Below, in pieces: positions 26,345 to 34,052 of a stretch of DNA of 64,000 bases. Where the stretch lies: contig NZ_NSGG01000002.1 of NCBI RefSeq assembly GCF_002295065.1, positions 62,001 to 126,000 of the forward strand. Direction: 5' to 3'. Position 1 is the stretch's first letter. Each line of letters begins with the position of its first letter. A program made the position numbers and the translations under genes. Source of the stretch: Mesorhizobium sp. WSM3859 (lineage in GTDB: Bacteria; Pseudomonadota; Alphaproteobacteria; Rhizobiales; Rhizobiaceae). The notes under the pieces were generated by a model that was not told where the DNA came from, did no database searches, and saw only the letters and a list, made by a program, of their open reading frames with translations.

Positions 26345-26767
26345 TCACCCGAGCGTCGCGTGCAACATCGGCGCGCCGCGCAGCGTGTTGGAGACGGTGC
26401 AGATGTCCTCGGCGTCAGCCAGGATCCGCTCTTTCGTCGCGGCGTCGAGATCGCCGGTGATCTCGAGCTTGATGTTGAATGCCTCGACCCGCGAGGGCTC
26501 GTCCTTCGCCTTCTCGCCGCCGACATCCGCCCTCACCTCGCCCAGCCGGTCGGCGACGCCGAGGCGGGTTGCGGCGATGCGGGCGCTGAGCACCATGCAG
26601 GCGGCCAGCGAGGCGTAGAGCAGATCGAGCGGATTGAAGCCCGGCGCGCTCACCTGGGTGACGACGTCGATCGTGCCGCCGGTCGGCGTGGTGACGACCG
26701 GCAGGCCGCCCGGCGGCATGACGGCAAGCGCGCCAGTGTTGCGGGTTCTGATCTTCAGCTCGCTCAT
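26345..26767 (-). CDS. OsmC/Ohr-family protein
   Basis: A 140-residue peroxidase-fold protein. The two redox cysteines of the family are present, in LYASLAACMVLSARI and ADAEDICTVSNTLRG. AAGGA lies 7 bp upstream of ATG 26767. OsmC proteins reduce organic hydroperoxides with thiol partners. It is read together with the AhpD-like gene, suggesting a small peroxide-defence or cofactor-free oxidoreductase pair. Confidence 0.88.
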   Translation of the reverse strand: MSELKIRTRNTGALAVMPPGGLPVVTTPTGGTIDVVTQVSAPGFNPLDLLYASLAACMVLSARIAATRLGVADRLGEVRADVGGEKAKDEPSRVEAFNIKLEITGDLDAATKERILADAEDICTVSNTLRGAPMLHATLG

Positions 26768-26914
26768 TGCAAAATCCTTCCGGCCGGCATGGCTGACAGA
26801 TCTGTCATAGCGGGCATGAATTCAACAGGGCAATCGCTGAATGCAAAGGAGGCAACGCGGGCGGGCGCAAGCCTCTTGGAACCGGTCGCCGCGCTTATTC
26901 CCCCCTTGCGCTGC

Positions 26915-28405
26915 TTATGCCAGCCCCCGCAGCACCTGCTTCTGAACCTTGCCCGACGCCGTGCGCGGCAGCGCTGCCACCGCCCGGAATTCCTTGGGCA
27001 CCTTATAGCGGGCGATGTGCGCGGCGCAGTGGCTGACCAGCGCCTCGGAGTCGAGCGCGCGGCCGGGCCGCAGCACGACGAAGGCGCGGCCGACCTCGCC
27101 CCAGCGCGCGTCGGCGATGCCGATCACCGCCGCCTCGGTGATGTCGGGATGGGCAAGCAGCGCCGTCTCGACCTCGGCCGGGAAGACGTTCTCGCCGCCG
27201 GAGATGAACATGTCCTTGCGGCGGTCGACCAGGGTCACGAAACCGTCGTCGTCGCGCCGCGCCATGTCGCCGGTGCGGAACCAGCCGTCCGCGCTGAAGG
27301 CGCTCGCCGTCTCGTCCGGCCGGTTCCAATAGCCCGGCGTGACGTTGGGGCCGGCGAGCCAGATCTCGCCCGTGTCGCCCGGCGCGACATCGTTGCCGGC
27401 GTCATCGACGATGCGCAGCGAAACCGACGGCGCCGGCAGGCCGGCGGACCCCGCCTTGACGGCAATGCGATCCGCCTGCTGCGGCACGCAGAGCACAGTG
27501 CCGGCTTCCGTCATGCCGTAGCCGTCGGCCATGAGCACGCCCTGCTGGAGCCACCAAAGCACATCCGCGGCGGGGTTCGGCGCGCCGCCGGTGAAAAGGG
27601 CCTTGAGCGACGTCCAGCGCGCGGGCGCGAAGCTTGCATGCTCGCGCAGCATCTTCGCCATCTGCGGCACGCAGAAATAATGGGTGACGCCGAGCGCCGG
27701 ATCGGCCAGCCGGCGATTGGTGGCGCCGGCGTCGAAGCCGGAGGAGATCAGGACCGTGCCGCCCTTCAGCAGGACGGGGCGAAGATTGGTGATCAGGCCG
27801 ATGACATGAAACATCGGCGCGTCGCAAAGGACGATGCTGTCATGGCCGACGCGGCCGACGACACCGAAATTGACGGCGGTGGCGAAAGCGTTGGCCTCTG
27901 TCACGATGACGCCCTTGGGCCGGCCCGACGTGCCTGAGGTGTAGAGGATGATCGAAGGCCGGTCGGCTTCCGGCAAGGGACGGCGCGGCGCCGGCGCCGC
28001 CGCTTCCACCGCCGCCGCGAAGCGTACGACCGCGACAGGCATGCAACCGGACGGCGCTGCGATGTCCAGGTCGGCGTCGTGCACCAGAAGCAAGGGACCG
28101 CAATCGGCAAGGATAGCCTGGCACTCGGGCACGGCGAGCCGCCAGTTGACCGGCACGAAAATAGCGCCAAGACGCATCGCGGCCTGTTGCAGGATGACGA
28201 GGTCGGCGCTGTTGCGGGCGAGCGCGGCGATCCGCTGCCCCTGCCCGATGCGATTGTTTTCGAGCACAGCGACCGCGCGCTGGATGGCGTCGTCGAGCGC
28301 CGCGTAGGTCCAGTTGCGCCCGGATGCGAGGTCGACGCAAGCGAGGCGATCTGGCTGCGCCCGGGCATGCAGGGCGACAGGGTCGGGTGTCGTCCAGGCC
28401 GGCAT
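26915..28405 (-). CDS. fcs: Hydroxycinnamate (feruloyl/p-coumaroyl)-CoA ligase
   Basis: A 496-residue AMP-forming ligase with ILYTSGTSGRPKGV (P-loop), YGMTEAG, GWFRTGDMARRDDDGFVTLVDRRKDMFISGGENV and the C-terminal lysine in PRTASGKVQKQVL. By itself the acid is uncertain, but the gene lies 79 bp downstream of a clear hydroxycinnamoyl-CoA hydratase-lyase and shares its direction, so activation of ferulate, p-coumarate or caffeate to the CoA thioester is the likely role, feeding the lyase that releases acetyl-CoA and the aromatic aldehyde. Confidence 0.85.
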   Translation of the reverse strand: MPAWTTPDPVALHARAQPDRLACVDLASGRNWTYAALDDAIQRAVAVLENNRIGQGQRIAALARNSADLVILQQAAMRLGAIFVPVNWRLAVPECQAILADCGPLLLVHDADLDIAAPSGCMPVAVVRFAAAVEAAAPAPRRPLPEADRPSIILYTSGTSGRPKGVIVTEANAFATAVNFGVVGRVGHDSIVLCDAPMFHVIGLITNLRPVLLKGGTVLISSGFDAGATNRRLADPALGVTHYFCVPQMAKMLREHASFAPARWTSLKALFTGGAPNPAADVLWWLQQGVLMADGYGMTEAGTVLCVPQQADRIAVKAGSAGLPAPSVSLRIVDDAGNDVAPGDTGEIWLAGPNVTPGYWNRPDETASAFSADGWFRTGDMARRDDDGFVTLVDRRKDMFISGGENVFPAEVETALLAHPDITEAAVIGIADARWGEVGRAFVVLRPGRALDSEALVSHCAAHIARYKVPKEFRAVAALPRTASGKVQKQVLRGLA

Positions 28406-28484
28406 TTGCGTTCTCCTCCCGTGTCACGCGCCGTATCAGTTGCCGGCCGGCATCTGTGCCGTCACGGCGTCAGGTCATTCCGGA

Positions 28485-29318
28485 TCATCTCGCCTTGTCG
28501 TAGGCGCCGAGGCCGGGCTTGTAGCTCTTTTCGTCGATGAACTGGCGGATGCCTTCCTTGCGGCCTTCATTGTCGAAGGAATTCGCCGCCTCCTGCGCGC
28601 GCACCAGATAGTCCTCGGCATTGTCGTAGGTCATCTCGGCGACGCGGCGAATAGCATCCTTGGTCGCCTTGAGCGCGACCGGGTTCTTCTTCAACAGGAC
28701 CCCGGCCACTTCGGCGACGCGCGCCTTGAGCCCGCTGAGCGGCACGCTCTCATTGACCAGCTTCCAGGCCGCCGCCTTGCGGCCGTCGATCAGTTCGCCG
28801 GTCAGCGCGTGATACATGGCATCGCGCATGGATAGGAGATCGACCACCACCTTGGTGGCGCCGCCGCCGGGCAGGATGCCCCAGTTGATCTCGGAGAGCG
28901 CGAACTGCGCCTCGTCGGCGGCAAAGGCGAGGTCGCAGGCAAACAGCGGGCCGTAGCCGCCGCCGAAGCACCAGCCATTGACCATGGCGATGGTCGGCAC
29001 TCGGTACCAGCGCAGCCGCCGCCACCAGCCATAGGCTTCGGATTGCGCCTTGCGCACCGCGCCCAGGCCTTTCGCCTCGGTCTCGCGAAAATATTCCTTG
29101 AGGTCCATGCCGGCCGACCAGGCGGCGCCCTCACCTGACAACACCAGAACGCCAACATCGTGCCGGAATTCGAGCTCGTCGAGAACCTGCATCATGCGCC
29201 GGTTGAGCGTCGGGCTCATCGAGTTGCGCTTGGCCGGCCGGTTGAAGCGCACCCAGGCGATGCCGTCCTCGACATCGAAGGCAACCGCGTCTTCGGTTTC
29301 ACTGGTCTTCCCGGTCAT
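28485..29318 (-). CDS. ech: p-Hydroxycinnamoyl-CoA hydratase/lyase (feruloyl-CoA hydratase-aldolase)
   Basis: A 277-residue crotonase-fold enzyme closely matching HCHL/Ech by eye: VRFNRPAKRNSMSPTLNRRM, AWSAGMDLKEYFRE, IAMVNGWCFGGGYGPLFACDLA, FALSEINWGILPGG (catalytic Glu in the SEINWG loop), and the C-terminal QFIDEKSYKPGLGAYDKAR, with the essential C-terminal tyrosine region. It hydrates and cleaves feruloyl- or coumaroyl-CoA to vanillin/4-hydroxybenzaldehyde and acetyl-CoA. First gene of the minus-strand operon; divergent from a MarR regulator. Confidence 0.9.
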   Translation of the reverse strand: MTGKTSETEDAVAFDVEDGIAWVRFNRPAKRNSMSPTLNRRMMQVLDELEFRHDVGVLVLSGEGAAWSAGMDLKEYFRETEAKGLGAVRKAQSEAYGWWRRLRWYRVPTIAMVNGWCFGGGYGPLFACDLAFAADEAQFALSEINWGILPGGGATKVVVDLLSMRDAMYHALTGELIDGRKAAAWKLVNESVPLSGLKARVAEVAGVLLKKNPVALKATKDAIRRVAEMTYDNAEDYLVRAQEAANSFDNEGRKEGIRQFIDEKSYKPGLGAYDKAR

Positions 29319-29338
29319 GCCGATCTCCTCCTCCGATT

Positions 29339-29353
29339 GCTATGCTGCATAGC
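29339..29353. promoter_or_regulatory. MarR-type operator site 1
   Basis: Perfect 7-1-7 palindrome GCTATGCTGCATAGC, 21 bp upstream of the ech start. It shares its half-sites with the second site 24 bp away (centre to centre). Confidence 0.7.
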
Positions 29354-29362
29354 TTTATCTTT

Positions 29363-29377
29363 GCTATGTCGCATAGT
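29363..29377. promoter_or_regulatory. MarR-type operator site 2
   Basis: GCTATGTCGCATAGT, same half-sites as site 1 with CTATG/CATAG arms, 21-45 bp upstream of the marR start candidates. Two sites in a divergent promoter region fit repression relieved by a hydroxycinnamoyl-CoA, as known for other MarR regulators of such operons. Confidence 0.65.
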
Positions 29378-29397
29378 CTTTTTGCCTTGACAAGGGC

Positions 29398-29880
29398 ATG
29401 GCTTGCGGCGATCGATCGGGCATGGATGAGACCAGGGTTCGCGATGTCCCCGACGAGGACGCGCTCGACGCACAGATCGGCTACAATTTGCGGCGCGCAT
29501 CGGCGCTGGCGCTCAACGATTTTTCCGTGGAGATGGCGGAAGCGTCACTGCGGCCGGTGACCTATGCCATGCTGGCGCTGATCGACGAACGGCCGGGCAT
29601 CCGCGCCGCCGAGCTCTGCCGGCTGCTCGGCATGAAGAGCGCCAACATGGCGCCGCTGCTCGCCGAGTTGGAGGAGCGCGGCCTGATCGAGCGCGACGAT
29701 CATGCGGAGGACAAGCGCGTGCGGAAACTCAGCCTGACCGGGGCGGCCAAGGCGGCAATGCCCGCCTGGCGGCTCAAGGTGCGCCGGCACGAAAACCGAT
29801 TCCTGCAGCGTCTCAGCAGGAAGGAACGGGCGACGCTGCTGCGGCTGCTGCGCCTGATCTGGACAGACGAGGCGGAGTGA
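29398..29880 (+). CDS. MarR-family regulator of the hydroxycinnamate operon
   Basis: A 160-residue winged-helix protein: LRPVTYAMLALIDERPGIRAAELCRLLGMKSANM then APLLAELEERGLIERDDHAEDKRVRKLSLTGAAKA is the MarR DNA-binding domain with the conserved wing D-x-R-V-R-K-L-x-LT. Starts at ATG 29398 or 29422; neither has a good ribosome site. Divergent from ech across two palindromes. Function as repressor of ech-fcs is inferred from this arrangement and from known FerC/CouR-type regulators. Confidence 0.88.
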   Translation: MACGDRSGMDETRVRDVPDEDALDAQIGYNLRRASALALNDFSVEMAEASLRPVTYAMLALIDERPGIRAAELCRLLGMKSANMAPLLAELEERGLIERDDHAEDKRVRKLSLTGAAKAAMPAWRLKVRRHENRFLQRLSRKERATLLRLLRLIWTDEAE

Positions 29881-29943
29881 GCGCGCCGCGCTCCCACTCA
29901 AGCAAAACAATCCGATGACGGCGCATTCTGCCGGGTCGAGTCA

Positions 29944-30027
29944 AGCTACTGCGCAGAGGGAACATCGGAGAGGCTGGCGGGACAGTTCCCCTCTGCCCGG
30001 CAGGACAGAGGGGGTGTGAGGGACGGG
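29944..30027. repeat. Degenerate family B repeat
   Basis: Contains recognisable fragments (GCGCAGAGGGAACATC, GGCGGGACAGTTCCCCTCTG, GCCCGGCAGGACAGAGGGGG) of the family B arms in shortened, rearranged order. It abuts the acid phosphatase gene remnant. Confidence 0.55.
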
Positions 30028-30041
30028 CTTGCTTCACGCCC

Positions 30042-30209
30042 TCACCGCGTCAGATCCAGCGCCGTTGTCAGGTCGCCCATCGGCGGCTGGTCGTGGTTGC
30101 GCAGCGCCTTGTCGCGGGCGACGATGCCTTGCAGCACCGGCAGGTCGCAGCGGTTGGTGATGAAGCGCAGGATCGAGGTGGTGTCGTACTGCGTGAGCGG
30201 GAAAGCCGG
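30042..30209 (-). pseudogene. C-terminal remnant of an acid phosphatase/phospholipase C-type phosphoesterase
   Basis: A minus-strand reading frame of 55 codons ending in TGA at 30044-30042, with an in-frame stop directly upstream and no start codon. The peptide includes FPLTQYDTTSILRFITNR, CDLPVLQGI and PMGDLTTALDL, matching the C-terminus of the AcpA-type phosphoesterase family (Q-Y-D-T-T-S-I-L then M-G-D-L-T-x-A-L-D). The first ~400-500 residues of the family are missing; a degenerate repeat borders the other side. Probably a deletion relic. Confidence 0.7.
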
Positions 30210-30270
30210 TCATCAATCCGTTGCACCCGGTCCTTACGTCGCGAAGGAAACTTGGCGAAAGAAATCAAGG

Positions 30271-31536
30271 ATGTCGCGGAAGACGATGGGATTGAGGAAT
30301 CACGCGATCGCCCTTGTGGCGGCTTCGACCGTCGGCTTCACCGCGCCTGCCGGCACGGCTGAGCCGTCGGGAGTCCATCCTGGTCCCATGTCGCGCCAGG
30401 AAGCTTATGCGCGGGCCGAAGTGCTGACGGCGCTTGGGCGGAAGATGTTCTTCGACCCTTCGCTGTCGGCATCGGGCAAGCAGGCCTGCTCGTCCTGCCA
30501 CGATCCCAACCACGCCTTCGGACCGACCTCGGCCTCGCCGGTCGAGATGGGCGGAGCCAAGCTCGACCAGCCCGGCGTCCGCGCGGTGCCGTCGCTGCGC
30601 TATTTGCAGGCGGCGCCTGCCTTCACCGAGCATTTCCACGACTCCGAGGACGAAGGCGACGAAAGCGTCGACAACGGCCCGACCGGCGGCCTGACCTGGG
30701 ATGGCCGCGCCGACCACGGCAAGGACCAGGCGAGGATCCCGCTGCTCTCGCCCTTCGAGATGGGCAACAAGGACGAGGCCCAGGTGGCCGCCAGCCTGCG
30801 CAAGGCGCCCTATGCAGAGGCCTTCAAGGCTGCCTTCGGCGCCGATGTCTTCGACAATCCGCAGGACGCTTTCGACGCCGCGGTGGAAGCGCTCGGCACA
30901 TTCGAGCAGAGCAGCGCCGATTTCTATCCCTATTCCAGCCGCTACGACGCCTTCCTTGCCGGCGAGGCGCAGCTTTCGGCGCAGGAAATGCGTGGACGCA
31001 TGCTGTTCGAGGACGAGGCGAAGGGCAATTGCGCGAGCTGCCATCTCAGCGAGCCCGCCAATGACGGCGAGCCGCCGCAATTCACCGACTACGGACTGAT
31101 CGCGATCGCCGTGCCGCGCAATCCGGCCATCCCCGCCAATGCCGATCCGGATTACTTCGACCTTGGGCTGTGCGGTCCGCTGCGCACCGACTTCAAGGGC
31201 CGCACCGAATATTGCGGCCTGTTCAAGACGCCGACGCTGCGCAACGTGGCCTTGCGCAAAAGCTTCTTCCACAATGGCTATTTCCACACGTTGCGCGAGG
31301 CGGTCGCCTTCTACGCCAGCCGCGACACGGATCCCGGGCGCTGGTATCCGAAGAGGGCCGGCGGCACAGTGAACAAATTCGACGACCTGCCAAAGACCTA
31401 CTGGCCGAACCTCAACACCGACCCGCCCTTCAACGGCAGAAAGCCCGGCGACAAGCCGGCGCTGACCGACGCCGAGATCGACGACATCGTCGCCTTCCTC
31501 GGAACGCTCACCGACGCCGACCAGGCGGGACAGTGA
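30271..31536 (+). CDS. Diheme cytochrome c peroxidase/MauG-family protein, exported
   Basis: Start taken at ATG 30271 (MSRKTMGLRNHAIALVAAST...), giving a 421-residue protein with an N-terminal signal peptide; ATG 30286 is an alternative. Two heme-binding motifs: C73-SS-C76-H77 and C254-AS-C257-H258. The fold segments GRKMFFDPSLSASGKQACSSCHDP, LTWDGRADHG, and FKTPTLRNVALRKSFFHNGYF are typical of bacterial diheme peroxidases and MauG. Periplasmic; reduces hydrogen peroxide or oxidises an unknown partner. Followed after 74 bp by two giant TPR genes on the same strand. Confidence 0.9.
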   Translation: MSRKTMGLRNHAIALVAASTVGFTAPAGTAEPSGVHPGPMSRQEAYARAEVLTALGRKMFFDPSLSASGKQACSSCHDPNHAFGPTSASPVEMGGAKLDQPGVRAVPSLRYLQAAPAFTEHFHDSEDEGDESVDNGPTGGLTWDGRADHGKDQARIPLLSPFEMGNKDEAQVAASLRKAPYAEAFKAAFGADVFDNPQDAFDAAVEALGTFEQSSADFYPYSSRYDAFLAGEAQLSAQEMRGRMLFEDEAKGNCASCHLSEPANDGEPPQFTDYGLIAIAVPRNPAIPANADPDYFDLGLCGPLRTDFKGRTEYCGLFKTPTLRNVALRKSFFHNGYFHTLREAVAFYASRDTDPGRWYPKRAGGTVNKFDDLPKTYWPNLNTDPPFNGRKPGDKPALTDAEIDDIVAFLGTLTDADQAGQ

Positions 31537-31610
31537 GGCTCAGCCAGCGCTGTCCGATAATCGATCCTCGGAGGCAACCAGCGATTGCCCGCTGAAACGG
31601 CTCGGCTAGA

Positions 31611-34052
31611 ATGGACCGACGCCGCTGGCAGCGGCGCTGCGGGTTTCGGTCGGCGGGGTGGGTGGAATTGATCCGGATTTGGCTCAGGCCTTCATGGCGG
31701 GCAATGGCCTGCTTGCTGCTGCCGCTTATGCTTGCTTCACCGGCAGCGGCCGCCGTTCAGGAGTATGACGACCATCCGGCCTGCGGCGGCCAGACGGTCG
31801 ATCCGGCGCGTCGCATCGTTGCCTGCACGCAGATCATCGAGGATCGATCCGAGACGAAGAACAACCGCGCCGCGGCCTTTGTGATCCGCGGCAGCGCCTT
31901 CCTCAATCAGGGCGACAAGGATCGCGCAATTGCCGACTATGGCGAGGCGATCAAAATCAATCCGAGCGACGGGGACGCGCACTTCAACCGTGGCATCGCG
32001 TGGACCCGCAAAGGCGACGACGATCGCGCCATCGCCGACTACGGCGAGGCCATCAAGATCAACCCGAAAGACTTCGAGGCGTATTTCAATCGCGGCCTCG
32101 CCTGGAATCGCAAAGGCGACAGCGATCGCGCCATCGCCGATTTTAGCCGAACCATCACGATCAACCCAAAGGACGCCGACGCCTATTACAATCGCGGCCT
32201 CGTCTTCTTCGGCAAGGCCGATTACGACCGCGCCATCGCCGACTTCGACCAGGTCGTGGCCCGTACGCCGGGAGACGTCAACGTCTACTATAATCGGGCC
32301 TCGGCCTTGGTGAAAAAGAACCAACTCGACCGCGCAATCGCCGACTACAGCGAAGTGATCAAGCTCGACCCGATGGGCGCCAATGCCTACTACGACCGCG
32401 CCCTTATCCTGGCCCGCAAGGGTGAACACGACAAGGCCATAGAAGACTATAGCCAAGCGATCCGCCTCAACCCGGAGGATTCCGACGCATATTACCATCG
32501 CGGTCTAGCCTCGGCCGGCAAGGGCGACGACGATCGTGCCATCGCTGATTTCGACAAAGCTGTCGAGGCTGGTTTCAAGGAGGCGGTTATCTACGTCGAC
32601 AGAGGTTCGGCCTGGAGACGGAAAGGACAGTACCAGCGCTCCGTGGCCGATTACGACCGGGCTGCCGCCATCAATCCGAGCAATCCGCTCGTTTACGTCC
32701 TGCGCGCCATAACCTGGGTGCAGGCGGGCAACTATGAGCGCGCTGCGGCCGATTGCAACCGGGCGATCAGCATCGATCCCAAAGGTTCGGATGCCTATGG
32801 CGTCCGCGCCTCGATCTGGTCGCGAAAGATGGACTATGACCGCGCAATAGCCGATTACAATCAGGCGGTCGGTCTCGACCCAGCGAACGCGAGCAATTAC
32901 TACGACAGAGGCCTGGTATGGAAAAAGATGGGCGACTACGACCGGGCCATCGCCGATTATGACCGTGCGATCAGCCTGAATCCGAAGAACGCCACATATT
33001 ACGACGACCGTGGCCTCGCCTGGCGGCACAAGGGCGATCTCGACCGCGCAATGGCCGATGCCGACAAGGCGATCGGCCTCGACCCGAAAGATGCCGGCGC
33101 TTACAACGACCGTGGGCTTGTCTGGGCGGCCAAGGGCGATGACGATCGCGCGATGGCTGACTATGGCAAGGCCATTGCACTCGATCCGAAGCAAGCCACC
33201 GCGTTCTATAATCGGGGCAATGCCTGGGTGCGCAGAGACAATTACGACCAGGCCATCGCCGACTACAACCGGACGCTTTCCATCGACGGCAACGATGCCA
33301 GCGCCCTTGTCAACCGCGGCGACTCCTGGTCGCACAAAGGCGAAAACAAGCGCGCGCTGGCCGATTTCGATCTGGCTCTCGCGCTCAATCCAGCCAATCC
33401 CAGATACTTCCATGGTCGTGGCAATGTCTGGATCTCAATGGGCGAATACGAACGCGCGATCGCCGACTTCGCTCGCGCGTTCGAGCTCGATCCCCAAAAT
33501 GCCCAAACCTATGACGGCCGCGGCTTCATCTGGTTGACCAAGGGCGATTATGCCCGCGCCGTGGCCGACTATGACAAGGCAATCACACTCGACCCGAAGA
33601 TTGCCTACGTCTATCTCGGCCGCGGCATGATCAGCTTCCATTCCGGCGCGGCGGAGAGGGCCGCCGCCGATTTCCGACGGGCCGCAATGCTCAAGCCCAG
33701 CGATGCCTATCTTGCCATGTGGCTCTATCTCGCAGAGCGGCTCGGGGGCGGGCCTGGTCACCTGCGCGAGGCGACGGCCAAACTCGACATGAAGAAATGG
33801 CCGGCGCCGGCGGTGCGCATGCTGCTTGGCGAAACAAGCCTGGCGGAAGCCATGGCGGCGTCCGCGGACTCGAACCCGTTCAAGCAAAGCGGCAACCGCT
33901 GCGAGGCGACCCTCTTCGCCGCCGAGCTCGCCCATGTTGAAGGACGAGGCGACGAAGCGCTGCGGCTTTATCGCGGCGCAGCCAGGGACTGCCCCAATGC
34001 CTATTACGAGCGTGCCGCGGCCAAGGCCGCATTGCACGAGTTGGCGCAATGA
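31611..34052 (+). CDS. Large exported TPR-repeat protein, first of a tandem pair
   Basis: An 813-residue protein. After a basic start and hydrophobic stretch (residues ~33-48, cleavage near AAAA-VQEY), a short Cys-containing head (C58...C72, D-x-A-R-R-I-V-A-C-T-Q-I-I) precedes about 18 tetratricopeptide repeats of 34 residues with consensus Y-x-x-R-G-x-A-x-x-x-K-G-D-x-D-R-A-I-A-D-Y-x-x-A-I-x-L-N/D-P. From residue ~696 a non-TPR domain of ~118 residues follows (KWPAPAVRMLLGE; C764 and C794). True start may be GTG 31662 or ATG 31704. Probably a periplasmic scaffold; partner unknown. Confidence 0.85.
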   Translation: MDRRRWQRRCGFRSAGWVELIRIWLRPSWRAMACLLLPLMLASPAAAAVQEYDDHPACGGQTVDPARRIVACTQIIEDRSETKNNRAAAFVIRGSAFLNQGDKDRAIADYGEAIKINPSDGDAHFNRGIAWTRKGDDDRAIADYGEAIKINPKDFEAYFNRGLAWNRKGDSDRAIADFSRTITINPKDADAYYNRGLVFFGKADYDRAIADFDQVVARTPGDVNVYYNRASALVKKNQLDRAIADYSEVIKLDPMGANAYYDRALILARKGEHDKAIEDYSQAIRLNPEDSDAYYHRGLASAGKGDDDRAIADFDKAVEAGFKEAVIYVDRGSAWRRKGQYQRSVADYDRAAAINPSNPLVYVLRAITWVQAGNYERAAADCNRAISIDPKGSDAYGVRASIWSRKMDYDRAIADYNQAVGLDPANASNYYDRGLVWKKMGDYDRAIADYDRAISLNPKNATYYDDRGLAWRHKGDLDRAMADADKAIGLDPKDAGAYNDRGLVWAAKGDDDRAMADYGKAIALDPKQATAFYNRGNAWVRRDNYDQAIADYNRTLSIDGNDASALVNRGDSWSHKGENKRALADFDLALALNPANPRYFHGRGNVWISMGEYERAIADFARAFELDPQNAQTYDGRGFIWLTKGDYARAVADYDKAITLDPKIAYVYLGRGMISFHSGAAERAAADFRRAAMLKPSDAYLAMWLYLAERLGGGPGHLREATAKLDMKKWPAPAVRMLLGETSLAEAMAASADSNPFKQSGNRCEATLFAAELAHVEGRGDEALRLYRGAARDCPNAYYERAAAKAALHELAQ

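Noticed and set aside
32505-33413. 302-codon minus-strand frame across the first TPR gene
   Set aside because: Same cause as above: it is the complement of the TPR repeats.
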